From assembly GCA_937891765.1 (NCBI GenBank), contig CALAGQ010000083.1, forward strand, positions 1 through 57,270: 57,270 nucleotides of DNA, written 5' to 3'. Positions 33,633-40,604 of the stretch are shown here, one piece after another. The position numbers and the translations under genes were made by a program. Under the pieces are notes generated by a model. It had not been told where the DNA came from, did not search any database, and saw only the letters and a list, made by a program, of their open reading frames with translations. How positions within the stretch are numbered: the first letter of the stretch is position 1; the number at the start of each line of letters is the position of its first letter. Source of the DNA: an uncultured Nitrospina sp. Lineage in GTDB: Bacteria > Nitrospinota > Nitrospinia > Nitrospinales > VA-1.

Positions 33633-34142
33633 ATGAGAAAGACCGTTGTTGCAGTATTGGCAGTATTATTTGTATTTTCCGTGTCTGTTGCCAGCGCAAA
33701 CGTATCAACCGTTAAAGCTGGAAGTAGCTCGACTTGCCTCAATGCTAGCTGGGTTATTGAGAACTTGAGCGAGACGGCTGAAACTGTTGTTCACATCCAT
33801 TTTGGAATTATGAGTTATGCATGGGACAAGAGTATTGACCGGACTCTTGAGCCGGGCGGATTCTTGGCAAATGCTTTGGAGCCGAAGTCTACTTTCGACA
33901 ACAAAGGTCCGGGAGACGTTAAGCTGAATTGTCAAGCTCATCGTGTTGAAAGCTCTAGTCGCGTTGATTGGAAAAAAGATCCAGGCCGTCAACAGACCTA
34001 CCAGAGCAACTATCACTTGGACCATGTTAAGCCTGGAACATATATTGAACCAGGAATGGGCCAGCCTCAAGGTACTGAGCGTGGACTTTTCAGCCAGAAT
34101 GGTGGCGGTAGTCAGGGCGCAACAGCTGAGGCCAATCGTTAA
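33633..34142 (+). CDS. Small secreted protein of unknown function
   Basis: 169 residues with a strong signal peptide (KTVVAVLAVLFVFSVSVASA-N). The mature chain has two cysteines (STCLNASW and KLNCQAHRV) likely bridged, and a core with alternating strands (ETVVHIHFGIMSYAW) typical of a beta-sandwich. The C-terminus is Gly/Gln-rich and looks disordered. AAAGGGGGAG lies 5 bases before the ATG, and a very strong terminator follows, so it is an independent, likely abundant transcript. No family recognised. Its placement inside the DUF1566 region suggests a role on the cell surface or in the periplasm beside the exported paralogue (inference). Confidence 0.75.
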   Translation: MRKTVVAVLAVLFVFSVSVASANVSTVKAGSSSTCLNASWVIENLSETAETVVHIHFGIMSYAWDKSIDRTLEPGGFLANALEPKSTFDNKGPGDVKLNCQAHRVESSSRVDWKKDPGRQQTYQSNYHLDHVKPGTYIEPGMGQPQGTERGLFSQNGGGSQGATAEANR

Positions 34143-34161
34143 GCTTTGATTTGTGTTTTAT

Positions 34162-34193
34162 GCCGGGGGGCTTAGCCCCCCGGCTTTTTTTTT
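34162..34193 (+). terminator. Rho-independent terminator
   Basis: Stem GCCGGGGGGCT / AGCCCCCCGGC with a minimal T-centred loop, then nine T residues. Twenty bases after the stop codon. Confidence 0.93.
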
Positions 34194-34254
34194 GGATTTT
34201 ATCTGGCAGGAAGCATAAAATAGTGCCATCCGTTGAATTTGGAATAGGACAATT

Positions 34255-34749
34255 ATGAGCGAGAACAGGTTTGTGGATAATGGGGATGACACGGTGACCG
34301 ACACCCTGACCCAGTTGATGTGGAAGAAAAAAGATTCTTATCTGGACCTCATGAAGTTTGTCAGTTACACGGCGGCTTTAAAATATTTGGTAAAACAAAA
34401 TGCGGCCTCTTTTGCCGGTTATCAGGACTGGCGGTTTCCCAATAAGAGAGAGGCGCACTCCCTTTTTGATGCAGAAAAAAACCTGAAAGACAAGTATGAC
34501 ATGTCGATACATATTGATTCGGCCTTCACCGAAGGCTGTGGTCACGATACCTGGACCAGCAATATCCGGGGTAAGGTCACGGCCTATGTTTATTCCTTCA
34601 ATTGTGGTGCCGGCGGACATAAGGAGGTGGATGATATCCTCAATTCCAGTGTCCGGCTTGTGCGTGGTGAATTTGATAACTCAAAAGCTAACATCACCCA
34701 TGTTCCGGAAGTTAGGGATAAAGTCACTCAGGGTGGCGGTTGGCGATAG
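34255..34749 (+). CDS. DUF1566 protein, paralogue 2
   Basis: 164 residues, no signal peptide. Domain marks: NGDDTVTDTLTQLMWKKKDS, YQDWRFPNKREAHSLFD, EGCGHDTWTSN and a final SVRLVRGE. The last 25 residues are an extra hydrophilic tail. AGGACA lies just before the ATG. It is the first cytoplasmic-type paralogue of the array that continues to 38939. The two-cysteine-free, single-Cys G-C-G-H-x-T-W-T segment is a local variant of the Y-W-S-S segment in the wider family. Confidence 0.85.
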   Translation: MSENRFVDNGDDTVTDTLTQLMWKKKDSYLDLMKFVSYTAALKYLVKQNAASFAGYQDWRFPNKREAHSLFDAEKNLKDKYDMSIHIDSAFTEGCGHDTWTSNIRGKVTAYVYSFNCGAGGHKEVDDILNSSVRLVRGEFDNSKANITHVPEVRDKVTQGGGWR

Positions 34750-34758
34750 ACCCCAAAC

Positions 34759-34947
34759 TTGGCCCTGCATGACGGGATAGAGTTGTACTTTGAAGGGCTG
34801 GAGGGTGTCTGTCCAGTTTGCGGTTTTCATGTAGATATTCAGGGGTTTCCGGCTAGAAAGCTTCTTGAATTTGGCTTGAAAACCCGGTGTCCGAGTGGTA
34901 CTTTAAAAGAAAAGAAAAGAAAATTTCTGGTTTATTCATATAGGTGA
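34759..34947 (+). CDS. Possible 62-residue zinc-ribbon-like protein
   Basis: Frame from a TTG at 34759 encodes V-C-P-V-C-G-F-H-V-D-I, then T-R-C-P-S-G about 25 residues later: three or four possible zinc ligands in the order C-x2-C...C. A basic tail follows. There is no good ribosome site, and only 9 bases separate it from the DUF1566 stop. It may be a real small gene or the end of a decayed one. Kept because no other gene occupies 34750-35102. Confidence 0.35.
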   Translation: MALHDGIELYFEGLEGVCPVCGFHVDIQGFPARKLLEFGLKTRCPSGTLKEKKRKFLVYSYR

Positions 34948-35102
34948 AAGAGAGGAACACTCTTCTCCTTGTCTCATATATTCAGGTCAATGTTTGTCCT
35001 GCTTTTTCCGCTGGTGGGATGGGAAATGTTCAATCAGGATAGAATGAATGAGCGAGAAGCACAGGGTGTTTTTTATTTTGCTGACAGGTTCGAGGCTTAG
35101 GC

Positions 35103-35546
35103 GTGACAGAAACGAAATGTAGTTGGATCAAGAATGATGGTGGTACGGTCGAAGATCCGGATAATGATTTGATGTGGGCGTTGAGAGACTCCCGGCAGGA
35201 ATTGGGAAAATGGCTCAACTGGGATGAGGGCCATGCTTATGTGAAGGCCTGCAATGAACAAAATTATTTGGGTTATAACGACTGGCGGCTCCCGACCAAA
35301 AGTGAGGTTCGTTCGTTATTCCGCAACCAAAATGATTACCAGGGAGTGTTCCTGAACTTACCCAAAAAGCCGGCACGGCGGGTTTCCAATTATCAGGCCG
35401 GCGGTGAAACCTGTGTGTGGACTTCTGAAACCCGATACGATTCTTATGCATGGAAAAGCTATTTTCCGAATATGAAAGAGGTTTGTGTGGACCAGTCGGT
35501 GTCGACCACCGGCACTTCGGTGCGTATGGTCAGGGACCTGGATTGA
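35103..35546 (+). CDS. DUF1566 protein, paralogue 3
   Basis: 147 residues starting at GTG 35103 with GAGGCTTAGG upstream. Domain marks: DGGTVEDPDNDLMWALRDS, WDEGHAYVKACNEQNYLGY, NDWRLPTKSEVRSLF, GGETCVWTSETRYDSYAW and TSVRMVRDL. It is a bare single domain without added tails. Four Cys are present, so metal or disulfide chemistry is possible. Followed by the acidic paralogue after 31 bases. Confidence 0.85.
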   Translation: MTETKCSWIKNDGGTVEDPDNDLMWALRDSRQELGKWLNWDEGHAYVKACNEQNYLGYNDWRLPTKSEVRSLFRNQNDYQGVFLNLPKKPARRVSNYQAGGETCVWTSETRYDSYAWKSYFPNMKEVCVDQSVSTTGTSVRMVRDLD

Positions 35547-35577
35547 TAAATGTTTGCTCGAAAAGTTGAGGATTAAA

Positions 35578-36189
35578 ATGTCTGAAAATGATGACCCAAC
35601 CGAATTTGATGATGCTGCAGATCCGGAGATTTTAGAGGGTGAGCCGGAGACTGAATGGGTTGGCGCAGATGAATGGGGCGATGAGGAGGAAGAAGATGTT
35701 GCTGTGGTGGAGGAGGAAGTTCCTAACCTCATTGATAACGGTGATGGCACCATCAGCGATACCTATTCCAACCTGATGTGGAAAAAGGATGATTCATATA
35801 AAGAGTACAGTTATGGAATCACCTGGTTTGAGGCCCATGATTATTGCGAAATGTTGAATGACAAAAAGTTCGCAGGCTTTGATGATTGGCGGCTGCCCAG
35901 TGGCGAAGAGGCCAAAAGCCTTTTTTCGTTTACCCAGTCGAATAATGATAAAGATGGGGCCGAACTCCATATTTCAGATCTGTTTGAGCCGGGAGGCGGT
36001 CACAATACATGGACCTATGAAGAAAAGCCGGAGTACCAACAGTATGCACAAAAATTCAGTTTTGTGACGGGTAACGATATGTGGGAGCATAAGGACAACG
36101 AATATTCTCATTGTCGGGTGACCCGTGATGTGGTTCAGGAAGAGTGGGAGCCAGAGTGGCGCAAGGACACCAAGACATTCGAACGTTAA
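35578..36189 (+). CDS. DUF1566 protein, paralogue 4, with acidic tail
   Basis: 203 residues. ATG 35578 has TTGAGGATT before it. Residues 1-50 are acidic and end EEDVAVVEEEVPN, the motif also seen beside both NHL propellers. The domain follows: DNGDGTISDTYSNLMWKKDDS, FAGFDDWRLPSGEEAKSLF, PGGGHNTWTYEEK, HCRVTRDV. The tail E-W-E-P-E-W-R-K-D resembles the end of NHL protein 29322 (W-E-P-D-W-A-P). No signal peptide. Confidence 0.87.
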   Translation: MSENDDPTEFDDAADPEILEGEPETEWVGADEWGDEEEEDVAVVEEEVPNLIDNGDGTISDTYSNLMWKKDDSYKEYSYGITWFEAHDYCEMLNDKKFAGFDDWRLPSGEEAKSLFSFTQSNNDKDGAELHISDLFEPGGGHNTWTYEEKPEYQQYAQKFSFVTGNDMWEHKDNEYSHCRVTRDVVQEEWEPEWRKDTKTFER

Positions 36190-36227
36190 TCCCGGCCCCG
36201 GTGTAGGGGCATTTCGACTGGAGTGTT

Positions 36228-36455
36228 ATGAACCATTATATGATTTTTGGCAAGGATGACTGTCCCCACACACAGAAAGCCTTGGCTGATTTTAAAAAGA
36301 AACACAGGTCTTTTGTTTACGTTAATGTTGATAAAGACCCGCAGGGTTTAAAACAATTATTGGATTATTCCAATGACCAGTATATCGTTCCGGTCATTGT
36401 CAATGTCGATGAAGACAGTGTGGAAATAGGATACACTGGCGAGATAAATATATAA
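36228..36455 (+). CDS. Glutaredoxin-like protein (single active Cys)
   Basis: 75 residues. A thioredoxin-fold mini-protein with K-D-D-C-P-H-T-Q-K-A-L (active Cys12 in a C-P-H-T monothiol arrangement), F-V-Y-V-N-V-D-K-D-P and the cis-Pro strand Y-I-V-P-V-I-V. TGGAG precedes the ATG by 4 bases. Such proteins reduce disulfides or carry Fe-S clusters; with one Cys, glutathionylation-type or cluster-binding activity is more likely. It sits in the middle of the DUF1566 array, several members of which carry a conserved G-C-G-x-x-T-W-T Cys that could be its target (inference). Confidence 0.75.
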   Translation: MNHYMIFGKDDCPHTQKALADFKKKHRSFVYVNVDKDPQGLKQLLDYSNDQYIVPVIVNVDEDSVEIGYTGEINI

Positions 36456-36479
36456 TTACGGAAGTTGTTACAAAGTTTT

Positions 36480-36526
36480 CAACTTGCCAATGTGATCGGA
36501 AAATTACAACCTGCCGGTGTGACCGG
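36480..36526. repeat. Two imperfect 20-base direct repeats before a DUF1566 gene
   Basis: CAACTTGCCAATGTGATCGG (36480-36499) and CAACCTGCCGGTGTGACCGG (36507-36526) differ at five bases and are 27 bases apart. They lie just upstream of the ribosome site of the next gene, as an operator or duplication would. Confidence 0.5.
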
Positions 36527-36547
36527 CCATTTGAGAAACAGGAAAAA

Positions 36548-37069
36548 ATGACAGAAGAACTTACCGAAAATTCAGAACAATCTCTGGTCAAGCCGACAGA
36601 ACAGTCTCCGGTCAAGAAGGATGACAAACCTAAAAGGTTTGTGGAGAAGGGCCGTGACGTTATTTTTGATAACAAAACCCGTCTTTACTGGTTGAAAAAA
36701 GATTCATGGCAGGACAAGGGTAAGTTTTTCAACTGGCATGAAGCTGTGGATTTTGCCGCTAAAAAGAATCTTAGAAAGATTGGTGGGTTTGATGACTGGC
36801 GATTGCCCAGTATCGATGAAACCACGTCACTTTTTGATGAGTCCTGCGAAAACCCGGGAAAAGGGGGGGTGACCCTTCATCTTGATCCGGTGTTTCCGGA
36901 AGGTGCGTTTAAAAGCTCTTGGGCTGCCGGGGATACATCCACCCGCAGACCGAAGTTTGACTACAACGAAGGTAAGGTTGTCAATGTTGAGGAATATAAT
37001 TTTGGTTCGGTTCGCATCTGTAGAAAAGATATGGTCTTAAAAAGCCAGCCCCCCTCACGCAGAAAATAA
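36548..37069 (+). CDS. DUF1566 protein, paralogue 5 (diverged)
   Basis: 173 residues, ATG 36548 after CAGGA. A 35-residue polar tail precedes the domain: RDVIFDNKTRLYWLKKDSW, NWHEAVDFAAKKNL, GGFDDWRLPSIDETTSLFD, PEGAFKSSWAAGD, SVRICRKD. It has lost the usual G-T-V and L-M-W (Y-W here) and the G-C-G motif, so it is the most diverged member. It ends 4 bases before the next start with translational coupling. Confidence 0.8.
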   Translation: MTEELTENSEQSLVKPTEQSPVKKDDKPKRFVEKGRDVIFDNKTRLYWLKKDSWQDKGKFFNWHEAVDFAAKKNLRKIGGFDDWRLPSIDETTSLFDESCENPGKGGVTLHLDPVFPEGAFKSSWAAGDTSTRRPKFDYNEGKVVNVEEYNFGSVRICRKDMVLKSQPPSRRK

Positions 37070-37073
37070 AGTT

Positions 37074-37958
37074 ATGACGGAAACCAAAGTAGGAATGCAG
37101 TATCTGGATAACGGAGATGATACTGTTACGGACCCGAAGCACAACCTCATGTGGATGAAAGCGGATACTTGGGTCAGGCTGGGACGTTTGATCAACTGGC
37201 ATGAAAGTCAGGAGTTAGCGCGAACAATGAATGAGGAAAAATTCGCCGGGTATGGCAACTGGCGCATTCCCTCCGCTTCGGAAGCCAAATACCTGTTTCA
37301 TAGATCAGCCAGCAATACGGATGTGGAAGGCTGTGAAATCCATATCGATTCTGTTTTTACTTCAGGATGTGGATTCTCGACCTGGACCAGCCAAACCCGT
37401 GGTGCCAAGGCCGCCATGGCCTATGACTATCGATCTGATTACGAATTCTGGCTGGCTAAGGAAAACGATGGTTTCCCCAGTGCTGTGCGTCTGGTTCGGG
37501 ATAATATTCCTGAAGAAGAGGACTCGGATTTTGTCCGCATTGAACTTCATAAAGACGGCACCATTAGCGATCACAAGACAGGCCTGATGTGGAAAGCGGC
37601 GGACTCTTATATGGAACTGGACAAATGGGTGAGTTGGGAGGAGGCCAAGACCTATGTGCAGGAGTTGAACCGGACACGATATTGTGGCTATCAGAACTGG
37701 CGCATGCCGACTCGAAAGGAAGCTCAGGCGATTTATGATGTGTCGAATCCCGTTACGGACAATTATGGTGATATTGTTTTTTTGACCAAAGGTTTTCCTG
37801 CGGGATGTGGTTTGACCTGTTGGACAAAAACATTAAATAAATCTGATAAAATGCTGGCCATTCGTTTCCATTACTATAATGGGGACTATAAATGGCACCA
37901 GATGGGTTTGCGCAGTCACGGTGTCCGCGCGGTTCGGGATATGAAAGGTGACTCGTAA
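37074..37958 (+). CDS. Tandem double DUF1566 protein, paralogue 6
   Basis: 294 residues with two full domains. Domain 1 (about 10-148): TVTDPKHNLMWMKADT, GNWRIPSASEAKYLF, SGCGFSTWTSQTRG, SAVRLVRDN. Domain 2 (about 155-292): TISDHKTGLMWKAADSY, QNWRMPTRKEAQAIYD, AGCGLTCWTKTL, GVRAVRDMKG. It looks like an in-frame fusion of two array members. No ribosome site; the start lies 4 bases after the previous stop. No signal peptide. Confidence 0.87.
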   Translation: MTETKVGMQYLDNGDDTVTDPKHNLMWMKADTWVRLGRLINWHESQELARTMNEEKFAGYGNWRIPSASEAKYLFHRSASNTDVEGCEIHIDSVFTSGCGFSTWTSQTRGAKAAMAYDYRSDYEFWLAKENDGFPSAVRLVRDNIPEEEDSDFVRIELHKDGTISDHKTGLMWKAADSYMELDKWVSWEEAKTYVQELNRTRYCGYQNWRMPTRKEAQAIYDVSNPVTDNYGDIVFLTKGFPAGCGLTCWTKTLNKSDKMLAIRFHYYNGDYKWHQMGLRSHGVRAVRDMKGDS

Positions 37959-37963
37959 AGGCT

Positions 37964-38419
37964 ATGGGTGAACAGGGCTCAGAGCAGTCGAGCGGGCGAT
38001 TTGTGGCAGGAGACAGCGACACGATTATTGATGCCGCTAAACGCCTTGTCTGGCTGAAAAAAGATACCTGGCAGTTGGCAGGGAAATGGATGAACCAACT
38101 CCAGATCAGAGAGTTTGCGGAAAGTTTGAACCGAAAGCGGTTTGCAGGTTTTTCTGATTGGAGGCTTCCTACGGCAATCGAAGCCAAAAGCCTCTTCGAT
38201 AAGACACAGAAAAATTCAGATAATATGGGGCAGGTGATTTATCTGTCCGGATTGTTTGAGCCCGGGTGCGGTTTTATGTGCTGGACCGGTGATGCGCGGC
38301 ACAAGATACAGGGCGTTCGCCTGAGCTTCCGCAAAGGGGTCACCATGTATGATGACATTTACCGTGTATCAAGAGGAACTTCCAGACTGGTTCGCGATAT
38401 TGAAAAACAGGATGACTGA
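37964..38419 (+). CDS. DUF1566 protein, paralogue 7
   Basis: 151 residues; ATG 37964, 5 bases past the previous stop, with AAAGG overlapping the junction. Domain marks: DTIIDAAKRLVWLKKDTW, QIREFAESLNRKRFAGF, SDWRLPTAIEAKSLFDK, PGCGFMCWTGDARH, TSRLVRDI. The first strand has V-W-L in place of L-M-W. Two Cys in P-G-C-G-F-M-C-W. Confidence 0.84.
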   Translation: MGEQGSEQSSGRFVAGDSDTIIDAAKRLVWLKKDTWQLAGKWMNQLQIREFAESLNRKRFAGFSDWRLPTAIEAKSLFDKTQKNSDNMGQVIYLSGLFEPGCGFMCWTGDARHKIQGVRLSFRKGVTMYDDIYRVSRGTSRLVRDIEKQDD

Positions 38420-38447
38420 AAACTAAGAGCAACGTTGGAGAGTGAGC

Positions 38448-38939
38448 ATGGAGTTAAAAAAACGATTTGTAGATAATGGAGATGGCACGGTTACCGACAT
38501 CGAAACGAAGCTGATGTGGAAGCAAGCTGATTCTTATCAGGATAGTAGTAAATGGGTGAATTGGTATAAGGCTTTGGAGTATATCAAGGAGCTTAACCTT
38601 GCAAATTTTGCGGGGCATAACGACTGGCGGGTCCCAAACCTGGAAGAAGCTGAAAGCCTTTATGATGAAGACCATGTCATTCTGGATATGGATCGCATGG
38701 ACATTTTCATAAGCCCGGCTTTCTCGCCCGGAGGCGGCTTCACCAGTTGGACCACTAATGAACTGCCTCATGCTACCGCCGCTATCTACTATTACCGTTA
38801 TGGGCATGCGAATTCCAATCATAAGGAAGACATCACTAAGGATTCGGTGCGTGCAGTCCGGTATGTCGAAAAACGTGAGGTTGCACAGGGTGTGTTGAAA
38901 AAATATCCGGGTTTTTCTAATTCGCCTCTTCCTCGTTGA
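38448..38939 (+). CDS. DUF1566 protein, paralogue 8
   Basis: 163 residues. ATG 38448 preferred over GTG 38442 because GGAGAG stands at proper distance. Domain marks: NGDGTVTDIETKLMWKQADSY, GHNDWRVPNLEEAESLYDE, PGGGFTSWTTNE, SVRAVRYVEK. A 25-residue tail ends in S-P-L-P-R. It is the last member of the array; 137 bases follow before the SEC-C gene. Confidence 0.85.
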   Translation: MELKKRFVDNGDGTVTDIETKLMWKQADSYQDSSKWVNWYKALEYIKELNLANFAGHNDWRVPNLEEAESLYDEDHVILDMDRMDIFISPAFSPGGGFTSWTTNELPHATAAIYYYRYGHANSNHKEDITKDSVRAVRYVEKREVAQGVLKKYPGFSNSPLPR

Positions 38940-39076
38940 TCAGTAGGATTGAAAAAGGTCGGGTTTTAAGCGTTTGTGAGCAGGTAGATATCTGGTGAAC
39001 TGAAATATTTAGTTGAAGGGGAATTGTCATCGAAGGTTATTGGGAAATCAATCAGCAGGAGAGTGAAAACTCAAAA

Positions 39077-39865
39077 ATGACGTACCGGTTCGAGGAAGAA
39101 AACTACCAGAACACGTATGTCCTTGAAGACTTTTACCATACCCATCCTTTTTACGATTACAACTATGTTGTGGTGCGTCTGCGCGATCAGGACAACAGGG
39201 AGAATGCTTTTGCCTTCCAGGTCAATTTCAATAAAACTTTCAATCCCCTTCCCGACCACCCGCGGTTGACGGATGTGCAAACCCAGATTGCCAAGGGATT
39301 TGCCAAAAACGCTCCAGATGAGTTGATACTTCTGTTCAAGCAGAGGGTTGTCGAAGCAAAAGCCTATGGCGAGCAAAATCCGACCTCTTATCTGGAATTC
39401 GAGCCGGGAAATTATTACAATTTTTTTGAATTGTTTCCGCGAAACAAGGAAATGCTCGATTTCAATTTCAAGAATGACAAGTATTTTGCAGAAGACTCCT
39501 ACGACATTGATCCGCGTAGTAATAATCGCAGCTTGAAACTTTCTTTTTATAAGCTGGAGCTGGATAATGCCGATCAGGCACCGATCTTTTCTGCGACCTA
39601 TTTTTTGGATGAGAGCCTGAGGGAAGAGGAGGACGCCAAGCTGGAATCCTCCAACAGCGATATGCTCATTGCCATTAATCAGTCAATTCCGGATTTTAAT
39701 GAGAGGCTGAAGAAGCGTTATAAGGAAGCAAAAAAAATTGGTCAGGAATTACTGAAAAGCACACCGGGAGTGAAGGTGCAGGAAGGGAAAATAAAACCCA
39801 ATGACCCTTGTCCCTGTGGTTCCGGCAAGAAATATAAAAAATGTTGTGCGTTGATGTTAAACTGA
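39077..39865 (+). CDS. SEC-C zinc-motif protein
   Basis: 262 residues. The C-terminus has the SEC-C zinc motif, NDPCPCGSGKKYKKCC (about 243-258), the same sequence that in SecA binds zinc and SecB or ribosomes. The first 230 residues have strands and helices (YNYVVVRLRDQDNRENAFAF, TYFLDESLREEEDAKL) and no family I recognise. SEC-C tags occur in many helper proteins attached to translation or secretion. The chosen ATG has a distant ribosome site (GGAG, 14 bases). Confidence 0.75.
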   Translation: MTYRFEEENYQNTYVLEDFYHTHPFYDYNYVVVRLRDQDNRENAFAFQVNFNKTFNPLPDHPRLTDVQTQIAKGFAKNAPDELILLFKQRVVEAKAYGEQNPTSYLEFEPGNYYNFFELFPRNKEMLDFNFKNDKYFAEDSYDIDPRSNNRSLKLSFYKLELDNADQAPIFSATYFLDESLREEEDAKLESSNSDMLIAINQSIPDFNERLKKRYKEAKKIGQELLKSTPGVKVQEGKIKPNDPCPCGSGKKYKKCCALMLN

Positions 39866-39954
39866 TGCACACGTTTGAAAGTGGTAGATCAATTGACGAA
39901 ACGGGTTTTCCGGAAACGGGAAAACCATTCTATATAATTTCATGGTATTGAATC

Positions 39955-40533
39955 ATGGCTAAAGAGAGAAAAGTTAAAAAAGTTCAGGCCCGGCATATCC
40001 TCGTGGGCGCCAAAGAACTAGCTGAGGAATTGCGGGTCAAGATTGATGCCGGGGAGGAATTTACCAAGCTGGCGGAGGAGTTTAGCGAATGCCCATCCAA
40101 AAAACGCGGAGGGGATCTCGGTTGGTTTGGAAAAGGAGCTATGGTTCGGCCCTTTGAGGTCGCTGCGTTTACCGCTCAGGAAGGGGACGTTGTTGGCCCG
40201 ATCAAGACCGAATTTGGTTGGCACTTGATTTATGTTTACGAAATCCAGGAAGATGTTGACCCGGATGCAGGGCCTCCTACCGGTGATGAAGATGCCGATG
40301 ACGATACTCTAAGGTTGGTGGCGGAAAACTACGCGCATGAGTTTATGATGCTGGGTTACACCAGTAAAAAGGTTTTGAGTCTTTTTACCAGCCCGCATTT
40401 TAAATCAGCGAATACGGTTTATAACATTCTGGGTCCCGAGGCCATCAATGATGTGATCGCCAGTGTTTTCGGTCAGAAGGTTGCGCCAGCGGTGTCCGCG
40501 AAGGATGAGGATAGTCAGAAAAAAGAAGATTGA
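39955..40533 (+). CDS. Parvulin-type peptidyl-prolyl isomerase
   Basis: 192 residues, no signal peptide. Residues 8-98 form a rotamase/parvulin domain: VQARHILVGAKELAEEL, FTKLAEEFSECPSKKRGGDLGWFGKGAMV and GPIKTEFGWHLIYVYE, with the two active-site His and a Cys at the usual place. A C-terminal helical part of about 80 residues is extra and ends in an acidic, Lys-rich tail. Cytoplasmic folding helper; follows the SEC-C gene by 89 bases, same strand, with a shared terminator. Confidence 0.9.
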   Translation: MAKERKVKKVQARHILVGAKELAEELRVKIDAGEEFTKLAEEFSECPSKKRGGDLGWFGKGAMVRPFEVAAFTAQEGDVVGPIKTEFGWHLIYVYEIQEDVDPDAGPPTGDEDADDDTLRLVAENYAHEFMMLGYTSKKVLSLFTSPHFKSANTVYNILGPEAINDVIASVFGQKVAPAVSAKDEDSQKKED

Positions 40534-40551
40534 TTTTAAGGACAAAAAAAC

Positions 40552-40588
40552 AAAGCGAGGCTTCCCGAGAGGGGGCCTCGCTTTTTTT
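40552..40588. terminator. Bidirectional terminator between convergent genes
   Basis: Stem AAAGCGAGGC / GCCTCGCTTT (40552-40561 with about 40575-40584), T run on the plus side and A run on the other. Serves the parvulin and, on the minus strand, serA. Confidence 0.88.
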
Positions 40589-40604
40589 ATTTAAAACCAG
40601 TCCG

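Noticed and set aside
31036..34142. Classical RiPP cluster with the 169-residue secreted protein as precursor
   Set aside because: The secreted protein has a Sec signal peptide and its own promoter and terminator, and there is no protease or exporter; evidence is too thin to name it a precursor.
30353..38939. Diversity-generating retroelement, since DUF1566-like lectin folds can be variable proteins
   Set aside because: No reverse transcriptase, no accessory gene and no template-repeat/variable-repeat pair seen; paralogues differ along their whole length and at all codon places.
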